Positions 7,378 to 14,292 of a stretch of 28,530 bases of DNA are shown one piece after another. Source of the stretch: CAYQUL01 sp964568925 (lineage in GTDB: Bacteria > Patescibacteriota > Microgenomatia > UBA8517). The notes beneath the pieces were generated by a model. It searched no databases. It was given only the letters and a program-made list of their open reading frames with translations, and was not told the origin of the DNA. Position 1 is the stretch's first letter; each line of letters opens with the position of its first letter. Made by a program: the position numbers and the translations under genes. The stretch covers positions 1-28,530 of the forward strand of contig CAZMSJ010000013.1 in assembly GCA_964568925.1 (NCBI GenBank). Direction: 5' to 3'.

Positions 7378-7407
7378 ATTATACTTTTTGAAGCTTGAAA
7401 AGCTCAA
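7378..7407 (-). promoter_or_regulatory. Promoter inside the 3' end of the ligase gene
   Basis: TTGAGC (7407-7402), an 18-nt spacer and TATAAT (7383-7378) on the - strand. The -10 contains the ligase TAA stop. It would drive the 65-aa gene with a leader of about 30 nt. Confidence 0.5.
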
Positions 7408-9076
7408 CTAACTCATCAAAAGTCGTTATTTGCTGAACACTTTTGTCATCTCGGAAGGTTACTAACCGAGGAAAACGCAGGGCATACCCTGCCGTATGGT
7501 TTGGGCTCACCGTAATGTCATCTGCTGCAAGTTCAACAACAACTTGAGGTTTCACCCAAAAATCAGGCGTAAGGTTTTTGTGCACGGTGTAGTGGTCTGG
7601 CATGGCCTCTACCTTTAACTTTGTTAATCGACTTTCCAGTTCTTTGAATTGATCATCTGTTAATCCAGTTCCCACTTTTGATACCGTTTCTATTGTTTCT
7701 CCATGGCGAATTCCAACTAAAAATTGACCAATACCAAACGATGCACGTTTTCCTTGTCCTTGGGTATACCCCATGATGACACAGTCAACAGTATCTGAAA
7801 GCTTGCCCGTAGCCTCTTCTGCTTCTTTCATTTTTACCCATCGCCATCCGAGTCTTCCCGGTACATAGGTACTATCAATTTTTTTAACAATAACTCCTTC
7901 AAGCCCTTGAGAGCGTAGCTCTTTGTGTTTATTGGTTATAACTTCTGGGTCATCAGTTACCCAATATTCATCTATTTTAAAGAGTTCACCACTGACAACG
8001 GTTTCTGCCATTCTTTTTCGACGGTCTTCATAGGGCACCTGCATCATGTTTGTCTCATCAATTAAGAGAACATCAAACACCTGAAATTGAATTGGAATTT
8101 CGGTTTGCATCTGACTAATTTCATGCTTTCTCCTTCTCTGCATCGTCGTTTGGAAATCGGCCAATGCAAGCCTTTCGGAATCAAGACCAACACCTTCTGT
8201 ATCAATAATAATTTTGTCAGCTTTAATCCACTTCCCCATTTCAGATAGTTCTGGGAACATATCTGAAATATCATTCATGTTACGAGTAAAAGCTTTCACA
8301 ACGTGTTCCTTTCGATCGAAATGAATTAATACTCGCAAACCATCAAATTTTGGCTCAATGGCAACCTTACCCATCTTTTTAACCATCTCAGCTGGACTTT
8401 TCATTCGCTGAGCTAACATCGGCATAACTGGTGTTCCAATCACCGGCATTGGGTTGTTAACTGTCTGGCTGTATCCCTTCTCCACAACTGAGACTGCAAG
8501 TTTGCCAATATCAGGAATAACTTCATAGGCACGAGTCAATTCTTTTTTATCACCTGAAACGAGAGTGGCCAGTGCATCAAGAATTGTTTTGTCAGAAAAC
8601 CCTAAACGCAAATTACCTAATACGATTCGAACTAAAAACTGAGCACCAAGTTTGTCCACTGAGGTTAGCAGTGTAGACAGTCCCGCAATTTTTCTTTCTT
8701 GGCTCGCTTCTCCTGATTCTTTTGCAATTAGCACTAATTCATCAAACACTTGTGACACAGAAAGACTTGATGAGGTTCGTGTTGCATATTCAAACACAAC
8801 ATCACCCAAGTCCCCCTTGGCTTTGTAATCAGACTGAACAAGCTGCTTTTCTTTCGAAAAAGCATTACTTATTGCCTCGATCATCATGTTGTCTGCAATT
8901 TGAAAGACAACACCTTCGTAGGTTGGGGCTAGTGACCCTGTTAAGAGGTAGCACACATCTGAAAGCTCTTTCCCAGAAACTTGTTGCAAAAGCGATGCAA
9001 TTTCAGCAGTTATCGTCAGCCGAGAGGTAACTCCATTTAATGTGGAGAGTTTTTGTGCAAAGGAAGAAAATGTCAT
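7379..9076 (-). CDS. ATP-dependent DNA ligase, archaeal/eukaryotic Lig1-like
   Basis: Seals nicks in duplex DNA with ATP as cofactor. The 565-aa layout is that of archaeal replicative ligases: an all-helical DNA-binding domain (about 1-200), the adenylation domain with motif I EPKFDGLR (Lys243 is the AMP-bound residue), EGVIVKK and WVKMK further on (motifs IV-V), and an OB-fold domain to the end. This is much larger than the minimal ligases of bacterial repair systems. Bacteria normally use NAD-dependent LigA for replication; whether this genome also has LigA cannot be seen. The start is supported by a TATAAT ending 6 nt before the ATG. The upstream neighbour is a small membrane protein 12 nt away, and the Fic gene beyond it; no Ku or LigD partner is present. 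Confidence 0.93.
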   Translation of the reverse strand: MTFSSFAQKLSTLNGVTSRLTITAEIASLLQQVSGKELSDVCYLLTGSLAPTYEGVVFQIADNMMIEAISNAFSKEKQLVQSDYKAKGDLGDVVFEYATRTSSSLSVSQVFDELVLIAKESGEASQERKIAGLSTLLTSVDKLGAQFLVRIVLGNLRLGFSDKTILDALATLVSGDKKELTRAYEVIPDIGKLAVSVVEKGYSQTVNNPMPVIGTPVMPMLAQRMKSPAEMVKKMGKVAIEPKFDGLRVLIHFDRKEHVVKAFTRNMNDISDMFPELSEMGKWIKADKIIIDTEGVGLDSERLALADFQTTMQRRRKHEISQMQTEIPIQFQVFDVLLIDETNMMQVPYEDRRKRMAETVVSGELFKIDEYWVTDDPEVITNKHKELRSQGLEGVIVKKIDSTYVPGRLGWRWVKMKEAEEATGKLSDTVDCVIMGYTQGQGKRASFGIGQFLVGIRHGETIETVSKVGTGLTDDQFKELESRLTKLKVEAMPDHYTVHKNLTPDFWVKPQVVVELAADDITVSPNHTAGYALRFPRLVTFRDDKSVQQITTFDELVELFKLQKV

Positions 9077-9082
9077 GAAGTG

Positions 9083-9088
9083 ATTATA
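9083..9088 (-). promoter_or_regulatory. -10 element TATAAT of the ligase gene, leaderless start
   Basis: Perfect TATAAT on the - strand, ending 6 nt before the ATG at 9076. It overlaps the last codons of the upstream small membrane protein region. No good -35 is seen. Confidence 0.6.
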
Positions 9089-9292
9089 CTATCCCCGTTG
9101 AGAAATGTATGTCGAAAAGAAGAAGTAGGCAAACATAACAACACCGATAAAGGCAATGCCAAAAAAAAGACTGATTAACCCATTCCACTCGGAATGAATA
9201 ACTTTGTACACACCTTCACCGACCAAAGTCAGCCCAAACAATGTGGGTAGAATCAGAATCATATACAGGAACTGAGGATCATTCGGTATCAT
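9089..9292 (-). CDS. Small two-helix membrane protein, 67 aa
   Basis: Two hydrophobic helices (about 8-30 and 38-60) joined by a short polar loop; no family recognised. Its ATG comes one base after the TAA of the Fic gene (TAATATG), so it is almost certainly translated by coupling from the Fic transcript. The tight link suggests the two act together, for example as a membrane partner of Fic, but that is inference only. Confidence 0.7.
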   Translation of the reverse strand: MIPNDPQFLYMILILPTLFGLTLVGEGVYKVIHSEWNGLISLFFGIAFIGVVMFAYFFFSTYISQRG

Positions 9293-9293
9293 A

Positions 9294-10355
9294 TTATCCC
9301 TTAATCACGTAAACACTGGCCTTAGTACTTCCTTCCTTCTCTATGATACCTTTTTTCAGAAGATCTTTCAGGTCCCGAAGTATGGTGTCCTCTGAAATCA
9401 TAGGCTGTGTTGCTTTCAAATCTTTCATCCCTGCTCTCCCTTTTTCATTTAAAAATTCAATCAACTTCATTTGGCGAGCAGAAAGAGCAACTTGTTCACC
9501 AATATTTAATTTCATTCGAGAATCAATAGATACCTTTCGAATTTTTTCTTTAATCTTTGTGAGTTCAATTGCCACAACATCACAAAAGTATTCAATCCAA
9601 GGAGTTAAGTCTCGTGCTTCAATTGCGGTGTCTTGTGTATCAACATGAAAAAACGCATCGTAGTAGGCGTCTAAGTCACGATCAAAATGTTCTTCAATAG
9701 CAAAGAATCGCTTCAAGTCATACCCTTCCTTAAGCATAACTAAGTTTGCAAAAGCACGAGTGGTTCTTCCGTTTCCTTCAATGAATGGATGGATCGTAAC
9801 CAACACATAATGAGTAATCGCAGCACGAATAACAGGATGAATTTCTTGTGCAGTCGCATCATTTAACCAATCAAAGACATCTGCAACTAAAAATGGTACC
9901 TGTACTGGACTTGGTGGAGTAAAAATTACAGTTCCCGTTCCTTCTTCACGAATAACCACTTGAGTAGTTCGATACACTCCAGCTTTGTCAGCTGGAACAA
10001 GATTGAAAACAGTAGCCCAATGAATTTCTTTCAAAGAGTCTGGTTCATAGCCATTTCGCTTTTGTGCTAAATCAGAAATTATTTCAACAACCTTTCGATA
10101 GTTAATTACTTCCTGAACGTCTCGAGCTGAGGCAACAACTGCTTCACCTTCGAGAACTTGTTTCGTTTGAAGTAATGACAAGTCATTTCCTTCAATATGG
10201 GTACCGTGATATACCGTTCGAACGACCGCATCTTCCCGAAATTCTTTTTCAAAATCTGGAACGATCGGTGCATTTTCAATCACTTCACGAGCTGCCTCAA
10301 CAAGACCAATACTTTTCAGTATCTTGTGAGAAATAATAAATTTAGGAGTGTACAT
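9294..10355 (-). CDS. Fic family protein with C-terminal winged helix
   Basis: Fic enzymes transfer AMP (or another nucleotide moiety) from NTP to a protein hydroxyl. The 353-aa product has a Fic N-terminal region with THIEGN (Glu55), which matches the inhibitory-helix motif of self-inhibited class II Fic proteins although the first Ser/Thr is shifted. The complete active-site motif HPFIEGNGRTTR follows at 189-200, with catalytic His189. The last 65 residues form a DeoR-like winged helix (SEDTILRDLKDLLKKGIIE), implying DNA binding or partner recognition. All catalytic residues are intact. It is followed by a coupled small membrane protein. A TATAAT lies 7 nt before the ATG and a 12-bp palindrome next to it may be the site for its own winged helix. 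Confidence 0.92.
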   Translation of the reverse strand: MYTPKFIISHKILKSIGLVEAAREVIENAPIVPDFEKEFREDAVVRTVYHGTHIEGNDLSLLQTKQVLEGEAVVASARDVQEVINYRKVVEIISDLAQKRNGYEPDSLKEIHWATVFNLVPADKAGVYRTTQVVIREEGTGTVIFTPPSPVQVPFLVADVFDWLNDATAQEIHPVIRAAITHYVLVTIHPFIEGNGRTTRAFANLVMLKEGYDLKRFFAIEEHFDRDLDAYYDAFFHVDTQDTAIEARDLTPWIEYFCDVVAIELTKIKEKIRKVSIDSRMKLNIGEQVALSARQMKLIEFLNEKGRAGMKDLKATQPMISEDTILRDLKDLLKKGIIEKEGSTKASVYVIKG

Positions 10356-10362
10356 ACTTCAT

Positions 10363-10368
10363 ATTATA
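10363..10368 (-). promoter_or_regulatory. -10 element TATAAT of the Fic gene, leaderless start
   Basis: Perfect TATAAT on the - strand, 7 nt before the ATG at 10355. The -35 region has only a weak CTGTAA-like match. Confidence 0.6.
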
Positions 10369-10380
10369 CGCATTAATGCG
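10369..10380. promoter_or_regulatory. 12-bp perfect palindrome, candidate operator
   Basis: CGCATTAATGCG is a perfect inverted repeat directly abutting the Fic -10 hexamer, inside the -35/-10 spacer. A dimeric regulator bound here would block transcription; the winged helix of the Fic protein itself is the obvious candidate. Confidence 0.4.
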
Positions 10381-10407
10381 GTAATTACAGTAGTATTTTT
10401 AACCAAC

Positions 10408-11283
10408 TTAGTGAAGAAGTGCTGAAAGTGTTTGTGGAATTTGAGCAGCGACATCATCAGCATTAAAATACACATTCTGCTCGGCAAAAAGGTCATCAGC
10501 TGCACATTTAATGATTTGTGCTGCAGCACAAGCTGCTAAAAATGGTTCATTCTTTGCAAGGAGCGCTGCTGTTAAACCAGCTTGTACATCTCCCGTTCCC
10601 CCTTTTGTAAGTCCTGGGTTTCCACCTTCAACAAGTACTGATTGGTCTCCATTTGAAACTAATGTCTTTTCACCTTTTACGACAATGACACAGTTGTGTT
10701 GCTTTGCATACTTTGAAACGACAAAAACGTTGTCTTCCATTTCCTCTGCCAATGATGCTGTTCCAAACAATTGTGCAAATTCTTTTTTGTTCGGAGTTAA
10801 AATTGCGTTTTGTGGAATCCATTCTGGATCAATAGTTTGCAGACTGCCTGCATCAATTACCCACTTTTTACTTGGGAATTTCTTTAAGAGCTCTTCTGAT
10901 GTGTTTCTGGTTAATTGGCACGCTTCATCACAAACGTGTTGTCCTGAGTGGTGTGGAGCGTTTTCACTTTTGTATCTCATGAATCCTGGTCCAATTAACA
11001 CAGCATCTGCCTTTTCAATGTATCGCTCTACTTCTTCGAATGGAGTCCAAATGAAACTTGAAAGCTCACTTTTAATGTAGTCTGCTACCTTTTCAACTTG
11101 CTTCTCTGGTGAGGTGAAAAAGACCATATCAACTACTCTTGACGCCGTTTTTAGTGACAAAATTGGCGCACCATGAAACAAAGAACTTCCACCAATAATG
11201 GCGACCTGACCATTGTCTTCACCATTTGAGTCTTTAGCTGGCTGAAACAGGGTTTTTATTTGTTTTTTGTCGAAAATTTGCAT
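10408..11283 (-). CDS. nnrD: ADP/ATP-dependent NAD(P)H-hydrate dehydratase
   Basis: Repairs hydrated NAD(P)H (NADHX/NADPHX) by dehydration using a nucleotide. The 291-aa protein is a stand-alone YjeF C-terminal (ribokinase-like) domain: VAIIGGSSLFHGAP at the N-terminal strand, LIGPGF (about 96-101), WVIDAGSL, ILTPNKKEF (about 161-169) and the signature NPGLTKGGTGDV near 223-234, where families usually have GGTGDVL. The epimerase half (NnrE) is absent here. An insertion around residues 103-125 has several His/Cys residues (HHSGQHVCDEAC), a possible metal site not typical of the family. It is divergent from the DUF5654-like gene at 11324 over a 40-nt intergenic gap. Confidence 0.87.
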   Translation of the reverse strand: MQIFDKKQIKTLFQPAKDSNGEDNGQVAIIGGSSLFHGAPILSLKTASRVVDMVFFTSPEKQVEKVADYIKSELSSFIWTPFEEVERYIEKADAVLIGPGFMRYKSENAPHHSGQHVCDEACQLTRNTSEELLKKFPSKKWVIDAGSLQTIDPEWIPQNAILTPNKKEFAQLFGTASLAEEMEDNVFVVSKYAKQHNCVIVVKGEKTLVSNGDQSVLVEGGNPGLTKGGTGDVQAGLTAALLAKNEPFLAACAAAQIIKCAADDLFAEQNVYFNADDVAAQIPQTLSALLH

Positions 11284-11323
11284 ATTATTTACAGTATTCT
11301 AAAATAAAAAGTCATTTTAAGCT

Positions 11324-11587
11324 ATGGCTAAACCAAAAACTGCAAAACAGAGGAAGAAACAAGCTCTCCAGGAGAAGCTAATTGATGAAATGCTACGGCT
11401 TTCAACAAGTGGGTTTGGCCTGGTCGCGGCACTTGCCTGGAATGACCTTATCAGGAAAACAGTTGAACAATATATTGAACCAGTTGTTGGTAAAAATTCG
11501 AGTATTATTTCTCTGTTTATCTATGCCGTTGTTGTAACTATTTTGGCAGTGAGCATCACCTACTACCTAACAAAACTAAAAAAATAA
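11324..11587 (+). CDS. DUF5654-like small membrane protein, 87 aa
   Basis: A basic N-terminus of about 20 residues is followed by the phrase FGLVAALAWND (about 32-42) and a second hydrophobic helix (about 62-82). This matches my memory of DUF5654, a small membrane family of archaea and candidate-phyla bacteria; the function is unknown. It is one of the few + strand genes in this half and is convergent with the 89-aa gene, leaving 7 nt between them without a terminator hairpin. Its ATG has no clear Shine-Dalgarno. Confidence 0.7.
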   Translation: MAKPKTAKQRKKQALQEKLIDEMLRLSTSGFGLVAALAWNDLIRKTVEQYIEPVVGKNSSIISLFIYAVVVTILAVSITYYLTKLKK

Positions 11588-11594
11588 GTGGGGG

Positions 11595-11864
11595 TTATTC
11601 GTACTTTTGTGAAGAATGACTAGCGGGAGTTCCCTTGGTTGATACAGGCATCATTGGTTTCTTAGCACGTATTTTTCTTTTTTCCTCTTCATGAACGTCT
11701 GTGCCAAAAGCATCTGGAATACTAGTTGTATCGATAATTTCATCTTCAGGATCTGGCGGGATAACAGGTACAACATGTTCTTTCTGGAGTACTTTTAACG
11801 CTCGAGTCTCACCACCTTTTTTCGAAGTATCTACTGGAATATACACAACCTCGTTTTCACTCAT
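11595..11864 (-). CDS. Hypothetical, probably disordered protein, 89 aa
   Basis: Charged and Pro-rich with no hydrophobic core; contains PVIPPDPEDEI and a basic stretch KRKIRAKK. It begins 9 nt after the recF stop and is likely its operon partner; the position after recF is often taken by a small protein such as a DciA-type factor, but the sequence does not resemble DciA, so no function is given. Confidence 0.55.
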   Translation of the reverse strand: MSENEVVYIPVDTSKKGGETRALKVLQKEHVVPVIPPDPEDEIIDTTSIPDAFGTDVHEEEKRKIRAKKPMMPVSTKGTPASHSSQKYE

Positions 11865-11873
11865 ATGATGATC

Positions 11874-12971
11874 TTATGCATTTATATTCAGTTCTGCAAG
11901 GTTAATTGTCAATCCGAAAGATAAATCTGATAAATAGTGAGTGTCTGCTGTTGTCATAATCGTTTGCTGTTCACTCATGATTTTATGAACATGTTCTCGA
12001 TGCACTTCATCAAGCTCTGAAAAGATGTCATCAAGTAAAAGGGTTGGGGCGATTCCAATTTTCTTTTCAATAAAGGAGAGTTCCGCTAACTTTAGCCAGA
12101 GTACGGCTAAGCGTGCCTCACCACGAGAGGCATATTTTGATACATCCACCATTCTTTTGGCAGTTTTCATTTGAATGGTCATATCGTCTCGATGTGGCCC
12201 AACAAGTGTAGTTCCAGCCGCAACTTCTTCTCGTGCGTACTGAGCAAGACGTGCTTCACTGATAACACTTTTGTCATAGACTGCGTCATAAGTTCTATCC
12301 CCGATTTCAGGGTTATCATTTACAAATTGTAAAAACTCGCTGCGCTTGTCTGTAATATATTCACCATTCTTAATAAGTAAATTGTCCCAGAAAAATAACA
12401 TACTACGATTTGCCAAACCTTCTCGAATGAGTTGTAATACTTTGTTTCGTCTTCGAAGTCCCTTCTCATATGAAGACAAGCTTCGTACATATTCACGATC
12501 TACTTGTGAAAGAAGAGTATCGAGAAAATTTCTTCTAATAGATGGTGAGAGCATAACAATGTCTAAGTCTTGTGGACGAAAGAGTACTGTTGGAAATCTT
12601 CCAAGAAAATCCATTCTTCTTTTGGGTGTCCCATCAACCAGAAGTCTCTTCTTTGGAGTCTTCTCTGTTACTTCGCCTCGTAAAACTAATCCACGAGTAA
12701 GAAGTACTTCCAAGTCTGTATGGACCTCTCCCTCATCAAACCCAATATCAAGCAGCCTTCCTTTGACTCGTCCAATGTCTTCCAGATAATTAATCATCTC
12801 TTCATCTTTTGATGCTTTAAAACTTTTCCCAGTTGAAAGAAGATGGAGTGCTTCAAGAATGTTTGTTTTTCCAATAGCGTTTGGTCCAACGATGGTAGTT
12901 AAGTTTGGAGACAATTCAATAACCTTTTCATCAAAATTTCTGAAATGAGAAAGAAGAATTTTTGAGATCAT
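11874..12971 (-). CDS. recF: DNA replication and repair protein RecF
   Basis: An SMC-like ATPase that, with RecO and RecR, loads RecA at single-strand gaps. The 365-aa product has Walker A GPNAIGKT (29-36; the second Gly of the usual GxNGxGKT is Ala-Ile here), the central helical region, the ABC-signature-like SRGEARL (about 281-287) and Walker B TLLLDDIFSELD (about 319-330), all in order and at the family's length. The gene is not next to dnaN or gyrB, where recF usually lies in bacteria; it is followed by the 89-aa hypothetical. A TATAAT lies 8 nt before the ATG, suggesting a leaderless transcript. Confidence 0.95.
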   Translation of the reverse strand: MISKILLSHFRNFDEKVIELSPNLTTIVGPNAIGKTNILEALHLLSTGKSFKASKDEEMINYLEDIGRVKGRLLDIGFDEGEVHTDLEVLLTRGLVLRGEVTEKTPKKRLLVDGTPKRRMDFLGRFPTVLFRPQDLDIVMLSPSIRRNFLDTLLSQVDREYVRSLSSYEKGLRRRNKVLQLIREGLANRSMLFFWDNLLIKNGEYITDKRSEFLQFVNDNPEIGDRTYDAVYDKSVISEARLAQYAREEVAAGTTLVGPHRDDMTIQMKTAKRMVDVSKYASRGEARLAVLWLKLAELSFIEKKIGIAPTLLLDDIFSELDEVHREHVHKIMSEQQTIMTTADTHYLSDLSFGLTINLAELNINA

Positions 12972-12979
12972 GTGAGGCC

Positions 12980-12985
12980 ATTATA
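12980..12985 (-). promoter_or_regulatory. -10 element TATAAT of recF, leaderless start
   Basis: TATAAT on the - strand lies 8 nt upstream of the ATG at 12971 and 12 nt downstream of the terminator of the previous unit. No clear -35. Confidence 0.6.
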
Positions 12986-12997
12986 TAGCAGATCTAT

Positions 12998-13025
12998 AAA
13001 AAAACACCCTGAAAAGATCAGGGTG
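12998..13025 (-). terminator. Rho-independent terminator
   Basis: Perfect 8-bp stem CACCCTGA / TCAGGGTG with a 5-nt loop followed by seven T on the - strand. It ends the unit of the 99-aa hypothetical. Confidence 0.92.
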
Positions 13026-13034
13026 CCGCAATGT

Positions 13035-13334
13035 TTATGCAAATTCCATAACAGCTCCAGTAATATCACACACTTTCCGAAGAACAAGTTCAATCAACTC
13101 AATGTTCATCTTTCCCATCGTGCAACATACTAATAGACCCAAAGTTAACGAACCTTCAAATGCCTCAATTAATTCTGGATCATCAACAAGTAGCTTAATT
13201 GCCTGGGCTCTTGTCATGTTGCTTAACGTTAGGGTGTCCTGAATCATCTGACCCAGTGCAGATGAGAATTGAGTTGAAGATTCTGACAAACGCTCAATTT
13301 TCACAAAATCGATTTGAGTTAAAGGATTCGACAT
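13035..13334 (-). CDS. Hypothetical helical protein, 99 aa
   Basis: Unrecognised. The middle region contains a hydrophobic stretch with CC (LTLGLLVCCTMGK, about 62-74) that is too short and interrupted for a confident membrane helix. The start is well supported: AAGGAGG lies 5 nt before the ATG and a full promoter (TTGATT, 17 nt, TAGAAT) lies at 13383-13355. It is a single-gene unit closed by the terminator at 12998-13025, so it is independently expressed although its function is unknown. Confidence 0.75.
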   Translation of the reverse strand: MSNPLTQIDFVKIERLSESSTQFSSALGQMIQDTLTLSNMTRAQAIKLLVDDPELIEAFEGSLTLGLLVCCTMGKMNIELIELVLRKVCDITGAVMEFA

Positions 13335-13354
13335 CTAACCTCCTTAGTGCAAAT

Positions 13355-13383
13355 ATTCTAAAGAGCGAGTATGAATGAATCAA
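13355..13383 (-). promoter_or_regulatory. Sigma70-type promoter of the 99-aa gene
   Basis: TTGATT (13383-13378), a 17-nt spacer and TAGAAT (13360-13355) on the - strand. Unlike the leaderless units, it gives a short leader that carries a strong Shine-Dalgarno. Confidence 0.7.
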
Positions 13384-13392
13384 ATAGAAGAG

Positions 13393-14241
13393 TCAAACCT
13401 GACAAAACGGACAAGAATACGTGCCGCGACCACCAATCATGGTTTTAATAATAATATTGACATTACAATGTGCACAAACGGTTCCTTGCTTTCCATACAC
13501 GAGTGTATGCCTCTGGTACTCTCCTTCAGTACCATCAGGAGTAACAAACGAGTTTTCACTTGAACCACCATACTTCATACCTTCTTTTAACACTGAGTGA
13601 ATTGCTTCATACAAAGCGTTCTTCTCATCAACTGTTAGTGAACTTGATGGTCTTGTAGGTGCAATCTTTGAAAGCCACAAGGCATCGTTAGCATAAATGT
13701 TCCCAACCCCTGCAATTTTTTCTTGATCCATTAAAACAACTTTAATTGGTCTTCTTGTTTTTGAAGTTATCAAAGTAAAGTATTCCTTTGTTAGACCTTT
13801 AAATGGTTCTGGTCCCATTTTGCCAACTAACCCGGTGTGTTCAACTTCTGTAGTAGGAACAATCTTAATCCATCCAAACTGACGAAAATCATTAAAATAA
13901 AGAACACCGCCTTGGTCAAGATTAAACACGATATGTGTATGTGGTCCAGGAACACCACCAGTAACTTTCTTAGACAGTGGTACCGGATTAAGGAGATGAG
14001 GTCCTCTATAAATAAATTGCCCAGTCATTTTAACGTGAGCCATAATGGAAGTATTCCCTTCAAGATCGATAACAAGAACTTTCCCATAACGACGAACTGA
14101 CAAAACTTTTCGTTTTAAAATACTTTCTCGCTCTCCTGAGAGAATACGAGGATTTTTAACAACTACATCATTGATAATGTGACCAACAAGAAAGCGTTCT
14201 AGTTGTAAACGGATTGATTCTACTTCTGGAAGTTCAGGCAT
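13393..14241 (-). CDS. mutM: Formamidopyrimidine-DNA glycosylase (MutM/Fpg)
   Basis: Base-excision repair enzyme that removes 8-oxoguanine and formamidopyrimidines and cuts at the abasic site. The 282-aa protein begins MPELPEVE, giving the catalytic N-terminal Pro and Glu after Met removal. It has the helix-two-turn-helix stretch with KIAGVGNIYANDALW (about 174-188) and a C-terminal zinc finger with Cys256, 259, 277 and 280. The length fits the family. It ends with TGA, showing that UGA is a stop in this organism. The start is supported by a promoter whose -10 lies 6 nt upstream. Confidence 0.96.
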   Translation of the reverse strand: MPELPEVESIRLQLERFLVGHIINDVVVKNPRILSGERESILKRKVLSVRRYGKVLVIDLEGNTSIMAHVKMTGQFIYRGPHLLNPVPLSKKVTGGVPGPHTHIVFNLDQGGVLYFNDFRQFGWIKIVPTTEVEHTGLVGKMGPEPFKGLTKEYFTLITSKTRRPIKVVLMDQEKIAGVGNIYANDALWLSKIAPTRPSSSLTVDEKNALYEAIHSVLKEGMKYGGSSENSFVTPDGTEGEYQRHTLVYGKQGTVCAHCNVNIIIKTMIGGRGTYSCPFCQV

Positions 14242-14247
14242 GTGGTT

Positions 14248-14276
14248 ACTCTACGACAAGTAAAGATTAAACACAA
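14248..14276 (-). promoter_or_regulatory. Sigma70-type promoter of mutM, leaderless
   Basis: TTGTGT (14276-14271), a 17-nt spacer and TAGAGT (14253-14248) on the - strand, 6 nt before the ATG. Confidence 0.55.
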
Positions 14277-14292
14277 CAATGAAGACGATTGA

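Noticed and set aside
10511..11080. 189-aa open frame on the + strand
   Set aside because: It is an antisense shadow of nnrD, which has the conserved motifs on the - strand.
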